Assembly: GCA_020650975.1 (NCBI GenBank)
Contig: JAIPMN010031240.1
Coordinates: 1 to 24,046 of the forward strand
DNA: 24,046 nt
Reading direction: 5' to 3'
Source of the DNA: Apostichopus californicus
Taxonomy: Eukaryota > Echinodermata > Holothuroidea > Aspidochirotida > Stichopodidae
The position numbers and the translations under genes are program-made. Shown here piece after piece: positions 1 through 12,200 of this stretch (its first letter is position 1; every line of letters begins with the position of its first letter). Below the pieces are notes generated by a model. The model searched no databases. It saw nothing but the letters and a program-made list of their open reading frames with translations, and had not been told where the DNA came from.

Positions 1-197
1 ATGTTGATATATTTGTATATACATTTTATGTTTATCAACCAGCTTGGACAATTTTTATTTCTACATAAATCTAAAATATCCATGTGAAATGTGCTTCAGA
101 GGAGTACACCACAAATGAGTTGATCGTAGAAAAAAACATGAAAACATAGACTGTAAAGTAAAGAAGGTCTTGAATAGATGTCTGATTTCTTCCACAG
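1..197 (+). other. Intron 3' end upstream of first visible exon
   Basis: AT-rich sequence with no coding match. It ends in the acceptor 'ttccacag' at 190-197. The a and b exons of domain A must lie upstream of the window. Confidence 0.7.
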
Positions 198-275
198 AAT
201 CCCAAACAAGAGTGCTCCCAGATTGGATTCTGCAAAAGCCTACATTCCGATGAGCCTGTGCCCGAACCACCCAGT
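198..275 (+). CDS. Exon 1: domain A, c-type exon (Cys5-Cys6 plus linker)
   Basis: 26 codons, phase 0 at both ends; acceptor ttccacag, donor gttagt. It reads NPKQECSQIGFC, supplying Cys5 and Cys6 of a saposin domain whose start is off the window, then a linker ending EPVPEPPS. The acidic, proline-rich linker fits an exposed inter-domain cleavage region. Confidence 0.9.
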
Positions 276-3200
276 GTTAGTATTTTAGTGGTTTCAAAAG
301 TAGTTTTATGTCCTTTCTTTACCTCACCATCTTTGCCTGGTGAACTTGAGTTTTCGGATATTTAATTTTTGGGGATCCTCGTTATGACGGTTAGAAAATA
401 TTTTAAAAGCTGTGGAAAAGGCTGCAAAAAGTGATGAAATGCAATTGTGATCACTTATGATTATCAGTCAAGGAAATGCAAGAGATTTGTTGATAGAAAG
501 TTTTGTGGAAATAATCATTTTTGACAACGAAAGGAAATGAATGTTCATGATATTTTTTGCTTGCAAGAAAAAAAATATGTTTCCCTACTGAAGAATACGT
601 TGTTTTTGTGTTTGATGTGTTAGTTTGTTTTATTCTAGGGATTAAAACTCAAATAAATTTAACTTTTTTTATTTCTGTAGGCACAGAGCAGGAAATAAGA
701 CATAGATGGGAATAATACAGGATAACAGTGTATTCGACCAAGATCATGTGTAAATTATCCGTCCCCATCTCCAAAGGGACTCATATCTTCCTCACTCCAA
801 GCAGGAATATCCGTGATTTCTTTTCTACCTCGGGAAAAAACTATTATCCTAACACACTGTAGCATATGCAAACTGGAGCCTATACCGCAATTTTTGCAAA
901 AATTCCGTGATTTTTTTTTTTACCCCAGGCTCTTCCCTGCTCCAAGGAACATTGTCACTATTACATTCATGGTCACATTCTTGATGTTAGGGGAGGTGGA
1001 AGTTGATCTAGTTTGTTTTTGGTCTTTGTGCCCAGGCTCTCATCTTGGGTGACTTTTTCCTTTAAAGCAGCATTTTGCGTTTGGTTGCCGTTTTCCACTT
1101 TTTTGACAAGTCCATCGAGTTTTTTATATATATATCAATCACAAAACAGCAAACTAAGATATTAGCCAAGTTTTTTCCCTGCCAAAAGCGTTAATTGGCG
1201 AGTAATTAAGGACTTTTGCAGATGATGAGAAAAGTGTCCACCGACAAATTACACATTTCATATTAATCGCATACAGTTCCCCCAACCCACTAGTTTGAAC
1301 TCAACCAATCAGAGATGCAGGTTTAGTTATGAGCCGTTGCTAAAAAAAATTCAAAACGTTGAGTTGGTAACTTGGTACAACCAGCGAGCTGTACTCTAAC
1401 AGCTCCCTGGTACAACTGCCATAGACAATCTAAGCAAATCAAGCATGGTGTTGTATAACGTATTGGTCAATGATGGTCGTAGCTTTTAAATATTCATATG
1501 ATGGGGGAGGTTTATTTGGATCCCAACAGAAAATATCTTCGAGAGAAACAAAGTTGAAAGTTGTAAACTTTCATGCCACCATTTGAAGTAAGATTTGAAT
1601 AGATAAGCTAGTTATGTATGTCCTTATGGCATCGAGGAATCGGTGAGGTTGAGAAAAACCATAGAAATGGACGCAAAATGCTGCTTTAAAACATATGATT
1701 ATTTTCAGGCACTGTATCGAGCCCGCTTTAATGTCGTCCATCTTTTCTGTTTTTCAGAATGATCCGTGCTCTGACTGCAAGGCTTTCATGGGTGACGTCA
1801 AAACCATCCTGAGCAACTCCTCCGTACAGGTGAGAGAACAGTGCTAAGACATTTACAGGAATAGTTAATGTCTCTCGGACAACACTCGAGGCAGCTTTTC
1901 CATCATTTTAAGATATTACCTACACCAAATGTTACTCACATTCTGATTACTATGGATCAAAAGTGTGACATTGTCCCAGGGTTGTTTTCTCGTCAGGTGA
2001 AAATCTCTCGGGGAGTAAGCTTTTCAATTCCGCTCACTTCTGAAAAATATTGCCAGGAGACGATTGATCTTGTAGTGTTAATAACATATAGTAATAATAA
2101 GAATAATAATATTTGATTTATATAGCCCTTTACACCAGGGATAGGTCTCAAAGCCCTTTACAGATGTTATATTACCCCTAGACAATGATAACCTGCCCCA
2201 GATAGTCCCAAATAGTCATTTCCTGGATACTAGAACTGTCCAGATTTTCTATGGAAGTTTTAACTACCATTTTGAAGGATGAGCGACAGTGTCTCGAATG
2301 TAGATCATATATTTGGAGGCCCAAATCATGGAAAAGTTGCAATTTTTATCTTATTTCATGTTTTCTAGAAAATGATCATCGAAGACCTGGAGAATTTCTG
2401 CAACGACCTAGGTAGTTTGGCACCCCAGTGCCAGGAGTACGTGGAGCAGTATGGATCCTTGGTCTTTTCTCTCATTCTTCAATATTTTGTAAGGGTCAAA
2501 GTTCAATCATTTGTTTTGTTCAATTTAAAAAAAAAAAATCTGGATTTTCAAAAAAATAAAATTTCACATCATAGTTGTTTGAGATTTTGTGATTTTCTGT
2601 TGAAGTATCATCTTCATCAGTATTGCCTCCGAGTAAAATTTTAGTCGACAACGACGATGGTGATGGAAAAAATCCAAACATTCTTGAACTTCCTGCAGAA
2701 GACGTTCAAATTGAAAGAACGATTGTCAGTATTGGACTCATTGTTTCCTTCTTTTGTATATCACCACCAGTTTACATGAAGAGTTTAGAGAAAATATTTT
2801 TCTTTAAAATTGAAACCCTCCATATATAATCTGTTTTTTTTTGGTTCAGAATTGGTTAAGAGGAACAACTGGTTTTTCGAGTTAACAAGGTTTGACTTTT
2901 TCCTTTCGTGTCACAGGATCCAAATATGATTTGCAGTTCAATTGGTTTCTGCAAGTCGGAGGAGATGGTAAGTGTCACTTACTGGATCTTTTTTGCTTCT
3001 TAACTTGGAGAAGAAAAATAGACAGTAATTTTGGTTGTGAAACTCTTATGGAAATAATCTGCTGGTGCTTGCCAATGTGTCATTTGATACTGCAAAGATT
3101 CTAACCGAATAGAAATTTATACTTTGTTGCATTCTTATTTTTTGCATGAGGAGTCCATTCCATGGAGACAGTTTTGTTAACTCTTTAATATAAATCATAG

Positions 3201-6200
3201 AATGTAGCCTAACATTAATCCTATAACAGTGTTTTGTAGCATATTCTCATGGGCCTAGCCTAATATGAGTAATGAGTGAAGATCAAGATTGTTATTGCCA
3301 CCAATTGATTAGGCAAATTCTTGAATGTGAAGTGAAAGGTAAAAGGTCAATGGTAAAAGGAAGGGTATGGAGTGGGGGTGGTGGGGGATGTAAACGTGTG
3401 CTATGATTTGTTTTCCACTCTTGAAGCAGGAAGCTGGAGCAATTTTCATAAGCAAATGTGGTAAAATGTAAGCCATTTGGAATCAAATTCAGAAATGTTT
3501 CAACTTTGATAAAATATTTGCAATCTTCAGTACTTTTTTGGGTGGAGGTGGAAAGAGGTGTGAGAGTGGTAGTTATTTGGGGAGTATGATTTGGATGATT
3601 TTATTTTTAATATTGCTATTATTGGGAGGCTGCAACCTCTTCTTCCTTCCTCTAGCTGCAATCTCTCCAAATGTTTTTTTCCCTATTTTGTTTTTAGGTC
3701 ATGGCGTCTTTCGATGTTTGTACCGACTGTAAGACATACATGGGGGATTTTGTCCAATTCCTGAATAATCCTTCAGTGCAGGTGAGTACGTAAGATAATT
3801 TCCTTATGTTAAGATGCTACATAATGAAGAAGGTTTGTTGTGATGTGTAACGTTAGCTTACTAAGATATGTCATAGTTTTTGTAGGGTGGTGGTAGGTTG
3901 CTAAACAAAGCATGTATTAGAAACATTATGGGCTGTTTCGTTTGCTTATACTGTAAGTATTTCAGCTGGTTGGGTGTGCTACAGTGCTAAATGAAGTGCA
4001 TGTCATATGCTTAAGGGATGTAAATTGATAATTAAACAAAGTCCATTCAGTGTGTTATGGTACTAACTGACGTCTGTGAGGTGAGGTGCTGGTTGGGTGT
4101 GCTACAGTGCTAAATGAAGTGTATGTAATGTGATTAGGGGATATTAGGATGCTACTTGTCCATTGTGTTAGGGTATTAACTGACGTCGGTGAGGTGCTTG
4201 GGGCACGTAAATTTGCTACCTGCTGATTTGAGGTCACAGTGCCGTCTTGCTACCGTACTACGATATCATTTGCATGTTCAACTCTCTATCACGGTGTAAA
4301 GGGCCTGTAATGAAATTAAATCTAACCTTTGTAAATTGTTTTTCGAGTACTAGCAATTTGATTGCGGTGACAGGTAATATACTCAATAAAAGTTATTTTA
4401 TGAGAAGCCGTAAGTCGTTTTCTATCCTTTCAATATTTTTAGTCCATAACTTTTCGAGTAACTTGTTCTTTCTTTTCCTCCTCTTTGTCTTGTCAGCAAA
4501 GCGTGATGAAACAGGTGACGTCGATTTGTAAGTTGCTCAAACTCTCCGACAATTGCGACCAGGTAGTCTCAGAGTATGGACCAATGATTATGAAAATGCT
4601 CGTGCAGTACCTGGTAAGCATCCTCAACGGTATTCCTCGAACGGTAAACGAGTCTTTTACTTCACCACGTGAAGCTGCACGTATCATATGCAACTTTCAG
4701 ATAGATAACATACATTTGCTGGAAGTTTAGGCAACAAATTTAATGAAACAAGTTTTAAAGATTATTCATTTAAGAATATGTCAGATGTGTTGATATGTTG
4801 ATTAATTTGTTGTCAACCTTTCACTCTTTCCTGCTTTCTTTGTCTTTTTAGAACCCTGAATCTTTCTGCAAAGAGATTGGAGTTTGTGCATCTGAAACTA
4901 TCCCTGAAGCTCTGGTAAGATGTAGTTTAAAGGCATTGAAGACTCGCCACAAAAAGCGTGCGGCCATCTGAAAATGTTAACTTTCTGTTGCTTGCAAGTG
5001 ACGTTTTGTTTGTGTCGCTACAAAATGCAGACAGTAATGAAACGTGATACCTTGTTATCTTTAGCTGGACCTGAGATGTCCATCGCTGTATCGTTTATAC
5101 GCTGTGCTGTGGGTATTGACCGCAGCTGTATGTACTGACTGTACACTAGTGTCCAATTACCGACGGTAGCAAGCTGTGTGTGTATTTTCTGGGATCGATG
5201 GTGGTGTCTAACACTTCTGTCTAATACCCCATTTGAAACTAGGTCAGATTACCGGCATTAGACGTTTCTTTTTGCGCAAGTCTTCACACCCTTTAAATGT
5301 ATTAGACTAAATGCAATATGACAGCTTCATTTCAATAGGATGTCTCTAGTGTAGGTTATTTTGGAGAAGTGACCTTTATTTCTATCCCCCCCCTCTCCCC
5401 TCCCCTTCCTCCCACCCGTTTGATTGAAGTTGGAAGAGAAACCAAAGTGTCTGCATAAAGATTTGATAAAATAAAGAAACAAAAGGAAACATAATCAATT
5501 CTCAGTGATGAAAACGGACAATTTCCCTCTTGAGGACTTTTTAACTCAGTTTTCTTTTGATCTCATCCACCTTTCCATTCTCATAGCCCGAACCAGGTGA
5601 TCTCTGTACGGACTGCCAGTCATTCGTGAAAGACTTTGACAATCTCCTGAATAACTACACCATCCAGGTAAGAAGGGATTGGTCTGATTCTTTACTCCTC
5701 TCCTCTCAATTATTGCTCATCCCTACCTCCAGCTCTTAAAAACATGAGGTTGCAAGTATAGGCAAAAAAATAAGAAGAGAGAGAAGCACAAAAAACTCGG
5801 TAACAATGACCTATTTTAGCAATGTTTCTGTGTTGAAGGTAATGACTTGGACCAATCATAGAAGATAGCGGGTGAAGAGGATTTAACATCAGCGTTTACC
5901 GCGATAAGGACAGATTGTCTGTCTATGGGCAATGTGACTTTGCTGTGACTTTGTTTGTTAACAAATCTCAGGCTATTCCCAATTTGAAAATGCCGTTGAG
6001 AGTCCCAAAAATAAACAATGTTCCCCTGCATCAATAACTCCTCCTCGAATCAGATGCCCTAATTTCCTACTTTTATGTTTGGGTCTTGCTTTATTCAGGA
6101 GAAGTTTCTTAAAGACATTGAGGTGCTTTGCAAGTATGTCCCTAACTATAGCTCGGACTGCAAGATGTACATCCAACAATACGGTGCTCTGGTCTTTGAA

Positions 6201-9200
6201 GTCATTGCAGGGCTTATCGTAAGTACTCTTGATCTTAGGGGGTGTAGAATACAAACTGCTAAAGCAAATACCGTAATAGGACAAAGGGTTCACTCCACCA
6301 CGACAATGGATGCTTTTTTGGCCACTGTTACGATTTCAACAGTCTAAGGGCATACTGGGCTTTCTAGTCCAATAGTCATGAAAGTCGTCATTCTATAAAG
6401 ATACAGATTTAATTTAAATGTGGTAGATGATTGCATTTATTTTCTAGCCTAACACACTGTGACTACATTAATGGTAACACTAACTGCCTTGTATAAGGAG
6501 TACTGTTTCCGAGGCTGAGGAGGCTGCAGCTTCACTGCAGCAAGGCTGCGTTAGATGTAATCTTTCTGCAGAGGTTCAGCTTTGCTGTATTTATTTTCTA
6601 GCCTAACACACTGTGACTACCTTAGTGGTAACACTAACTGGCTAGTATTAGGAGTACTGTTTCTGAGGCTGAGGAGGCTGCAGCATCACTGCAGCAAGGC
6701 TGCATTACATGTAATCTTTCTGCAGAGGTTCAGCCATGCTGCAACTCGTAGTAATATTTGCCTGGAAAGCTTAGTAGAATACAGCTGGAGAAGTTTATAG
6801 CAATCACAATTTGTTTACAAGGATGTTAGTGTTTATCTAGCATGTCTCAATAGTGGTAAAATCTCGTTGCATGAGTAAGAGCATATGTCCAATTTTTGAA
6901 TTTTTTGTTGTTGTCATTTTTGGGACCTAATATGTGATCCTAAAACTTCATGGAGTAGCTTTGTGCTAAGCGAACTGGTAGAAATCACTAAATATTATTA
7001 TTGAGGAAATGTTCATAAGATTTTTTAATCTTGTTTTTTTTTTATTGTTGCAGAACCCTAAGACAGTTTGCACAGACATTGGACTTTGTAACGGAGAAAG
7101 AAGTCCTCGACCAACGTTGCCTAAACTTCCGGTCGAGGTTCTGAAGGCTGTAAGTAAAGCATGCTTCTGTTCAATTAACGCCAAGATTATAAAGAAGGGT
7201 TGATTGTGGAAGAATTTTGAGGTGATACTTCTCAACCATTTAGCAGGAAAGGGGAGAGAAGGAGGGGGGGGGGGGGGGAGGAACATTAGGACATGAGGAA
7301 CATTAGGACATTACAGAAATGAGTAAGATGTAAGGTTTTGTAAAGGAAAATCATTTTTGTCGAATTGTGTGCTCCTGATGGACCACGTAGGTGAGCCCAT
7401 ACAAAAAGGAAGCCTTCAAATTCCTCTTCATTTGACTTTTTTCCCCAGTTGGCTCCTAACGATGTTTGCGCAGATTGTAAGAACCTATTCCAAGATGTGC
7501 AGAGCATACTGTCTGATCCCGCTGTTCAGGTAAACTTGTTACATTTCTGAATCCATTGTCCATTAAAGAATATTCTTTTTTTTAGCAAAGGTTATAAAAC
7601 TTATATTGAAGGGACAGAAATACTACACGTTGCTAGTTGAGAACCCCCATCTCATTATCTTGCTCCTTACTCGAGAATATGGTTGATTTAATGTAAGCTA
7701 TTTTGGGCTGACAATAAACTACTCCGGGATATCGGATCACAGCGGGTAGTCTGTGATGTCATCTGGGCATATGCTCTCCAGAAGCTTCACTAAGGCTTGT
7801 TATCTTCTTGTTCATTTATCATCGAAACCTGATAGATTTGAAATGCTTGTTTATCTGTTTTTAGAATTTCATCAAAATTTTCTTGTTAGAAATATTATTT
7901 TTTCCTCTGTTCATAAATGATTGATTATTTAATAAAGAAAAACAAAGACATTTTGAGCTGAAGTGCCTGAATATGTGATTAATTGTGATATTTTGCCTTC
8001 GGATGAACATTTCCAACACGTTGCTAAGCAATCAACTTTAAGCTACCAGAAAATCCTTAAAGCAAAATTTTTAGTGGATTCCAAGAATTTTATTGAAAGG
8101 TGGATTTTGTTTCCACGTACATAACAAATCAAGTCATCTGTTGACATTCGAGTAATTTTGTGATTCATACATACAGGCGATCCTCAGGAATGGGCTGATC
8201 ATTCTTGATCACATTGTCAGAACGGTTACTTCAGTAACCTTATACATAAGCTACGTTGGAGGTTAATGCAAAAGCTAAAGATGAAAAAATAAAAGAACTT
8301 TGTCTCTTTCATTGGCATCAAAAGAATGAAATTTGCCATTAGTATGGTAACAATAACTTCAAACTAACAAATCCGGACACAAGTCCAAACCCGAAATTGT
8401 CGAAACACCGCCCCACTCTGCCGTCAGGAAGTAAAAACTAAACACATTGTTATATCTTAAGTACATATCTATAGTTCCTTTAAACTTAAATAACAAAATC
8501 AGATTCAGTTGTGGCTCCTGAGTTATCTATTTGTAGTATTTTAAAGTACCACTCCCGACAAAGGTGTTGTTTTGGTTTCGATCATTAATTAAATTAATCA
8601 AGGCCTCTTTTCTATTTTTCTTTTTTGCTGAAAATGAGGTTAATTAACTACTTCAATTGACATTTGTTCTGAAAATTGTTTGGAAAGGAAAATGAAACAG
8701 CAAAATAAATAAAGTGCTTTAATTTCCTGTTAAGTCCTTAAAAACAGCCTTAAATTAGCCTTAAGAACAGTTTTACTATCTTAATGTTTTATCCAGAGTT
8801 GAATCTTCTTTAATTTCCTGTTGAGTCCTTAAAAACAGCTTGACTTTCTTTTTTCCAGCTAAAACGTCAGCACATTTGTGGGATAATATGCACACTCTGT
8901 TATTCAAATGATGGCAGCTTTTAATAATCAGCATTTAATATTCTATGTAATCTTTTACATTGTCATTAGTTTCTGCTTCATTTCTTCTCCTTATAACTTC
9001 TGTTTAAACTTCAACAAAATGAAATGATGTTGGTTGGATGTCGTTAATTAAATTAGCCTTAAGAACAGTTTCACTATCTTATTGTTTTATCCAGAGTTCA
9101 ATCTTTGATACCCCTACAAAGGTCAAATTAAGATTAAACTGAACCGGAAAGCATTTCTATAGGCTTTTTTCATTGCAACAGGATAATTTACAATGTCCAA

Positions 9201-12200
9201 AAGAAATGCTGTAACTCTTGTTTAAACATCAGCACCTTTCACATGTACAGTTTATTTTTACCCTCATTTAGAAACTTCTAACCTATGAGGATATTTTGTT
9301 TTATTTCTCTCTCTGTTCGTAGAAAATGGTTCTCGGTGAGATCGAACTGCTCTGTAATGATTTGGGCCCATTCGGACCACAGTGTAAGACTTACGTGGAC
9401 CAGTACGGACCCTTGGTATTCACATTCCTCCTTCAGTACATTGTGAGTTCATTTTGACTCATTGTACCTCCTTATCTATGCCTTTCACTCTTTAATCTAT
9501 GGACTGCTAAATGTTTTTTTTAACATTAAAAATCATGAATTCATTGTTAAGTAGCTTGGTGTTTGAATAATTAGCACACAGTTTGATGACAAGAAAAATG
9601 TCAACCTGTGTTAAATTTTAATTGTGATTGAATGACAGTGTAAAGTTATTGATTGGAAATGAAAGTTTCAGATGGAATTTGTTGGTAATCTTCCTCTCTG
9701 GCATGTGTGTGATTTGCTTCCCAACGTTTGAATGAAAAGTGAGGGCTGTTGTTTACTAACTAACAGGCAATGTGCAATCAAATCAGTCAATGTGTAATCA
9801 CTTGCACTCAAATCAGGCATTGTGCAGTTTAGTCAGCAATCACCAGGGAGTATATAATATTGGGGGAGTTTAGACCTCCGAAATTGATGGGTTACTAGCC
9901 TAGAGAAATCAAAACAGGGGGTCGCTTAAGAAAACATAGAAGCAGGGATCTAGCGAATTACATTGAGCCCCCCTCCCCCCCCCCAAAAACAGATCCGTTG
10001 GGACTGAGTTATTAATTCTATTTGATAGCTCAAAAGAACAGCACCAAAAAAAAAAAAAAAATCCGTCGGAACTTCAGAGGGAAACTGATTAATGCTGAAA
10101 TGAGTTTGGTGAGCTCAAAAAACTGTTCATTGCTTTTGTTCTTCTTAATGAAACTAGGAGTATGCTAAAAAGAATGGCTCTAACCCAATATTTATTTATC
10201 TCTCACAGGATCCAGATGCTATTTGTTCAGAAGTTGGTCTTTGCTCAGCAGATCTCCCGCAATCTCCGGCTAAAGTGGTAAGTTTGGAAGGACTCGTAAT
10301 TATTTACGATGATCGGTATAGAATGGCGCATGATATCCTTTGGATTAAACAGATCTTACGATTTTAATAGATATGTTGTGATTTAATAGATTTGTCCTGT
10401 GAGTAACAGAACAAAAATTTAAACTTTGAAAACATCACCTTACAGTGTTTTTTGACCAAATGGTACTATTAACATAGTCAAATGAACGATACCTCTTTCT
10501 TTTCAGAGTTAATTAAGTGGTAACACTTACCTTTGTGTATCTACCATGTCAGGCAGTTACCTCCTAATAACACTAACAGTTGTGTCTTCAATTTTGTGGA
10601 TATAGCATGTAGAGTACTTATTTTACTGTGCAGGAATGCCAAGGAAGTGTAACTTCCCTTATATTATGCTTACATTACATCTTACAGGCGTAGTTACATT
10701 TTACGTAGATATCCACTCACCCGAATTATCGACGTCTTTGCCTGTAATTACCCAAAGTAAAATGTCAGTTGAGGATAAATGCAATTCAAAATGGGTTCTA
10801 TTGTTAATGAAAATGCATTTTCTGTAGGATTATACGCTTACATTTATAAGTAACTGTGATGGTAGGGTGTACATATATAAAATACATATTCAATACATGT
10901 TACATACATGTTACCTACATAATCATATATTACAAGTGGTGGTATGTTGCAGCCGGTAGTTTAAAAGGTAACTTAAGAAGGTAAGTTATGGTAGGTACTG
11001 CATAACTGAGGTTAATACATAACTGCAATTAGATGTCCACGTATGTACTATGATAGTGCGAATTATAACTAAAGTAAAACATTACAATAAAGATTTGTTA
11101 TATATACACTTACTTAAAGTATTGTAACTTACAATACTTAAAGTAAGTGTATTTGTAACGTAACCTTGTATAATACAACGTCGTGTAAATGAACTCTGAG
11201 GTAACTTCTTCTTTTACTAGTCTTATAAGTTAGTTACAATTAGTCGCCTTTCTTTCTCATTCCCTCATTTTGATTTTCGTAGAATGCGGACATGTGTGCG
11301 GACTGCAAAGCATTCTTCACAGACGTTTCCACAATCCTAAATACTCCACAAGTCCAGGTATGTTGTAATAGTTGAAGTGTCTTTTGAAACAAAATCAGTT
11401 TCAATACTATTGAAATGTATTGTTCTCTCGATACAAAGATTGATAGCTTTGAAATATTTCCTCCTGGGAGCATATAGTTGTTTCATTTCATTGTAAAAAC
11501 TTTAGTAGGTCATCCATGTTATCTCGCTTTCGATTCAAGTCGTTAATTATTTAGGTTTTTCAAATGAACTTTCGTGTAAACCGACACCTTTTGAAAACGA
11601 AACCACCGTGCTAGGACTTGTTGTTATGCTTTTGCCAGGGTTGAGAGTTTAAGGAGGGTACAGGTGTTAGGTTTCAATAACTAGGCAGGTTTACTGCATA
11701 ACTCATGTTACCTACCAGAGCAATCAACATTGGTTTCTATTGTGTTCATTCAAAAGCCTATTTATGGAAGTGGAAGCTTCCTGCAATATAATATTTTTCG
11801 AAACTAGTACTCAAATTTCATTTGAGTGATAAATTGATTTTTATGCATATTTTCTTTTTTTTGGGGGGGGGGGGGATTGTTTGAAACCAAATTCCCATAA
11901 AAATGCAGGTGATTAAGTCTGCCAGTCGAATTTCATTTTCAAATAGTGAAGCATTTTCCAAAATTACTGACTGCTCTTAAAATAGTGCCTGGATAAAGAA
12001 ATGTGGATGATTGTTTCAAATTTATCAATTCTTGGCTCGTTAACCTTCATATGGTGGTGAATTTTCATCTCATTTCATTGTTTCTTTTCAAAAAGAATTA
12101 CGTAGATTACGGAACAGACAAAAACAAGTTACGCAACTTAACGAGAATAAAATTAATGGGGGTTTTTTGGTCTGACTAATTGCAAACCTATATCGACTAC

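Noticed and set aside
2372-2644. Open frame extending exon 3 past its donor (90 codons)
   Set aside because: The part after 2488 is A/T homopolymer-rich intron; gtaagg at 2489 is a good donor and the domain continues in exon 4.
5973-6293. 106-codon open frame on the minus strand
   Set aside because: It runs antisense across exon 9 and its flanking introns, with no recognisable domain; the + strand has a clear saposin exon with splice sites.
6966-7286. 106-codon open frame on the minus strand
   Set aside because: Composition is driven by the poly-C complement of the G-run and the antisense of exon 10; no domain or conserved feature.
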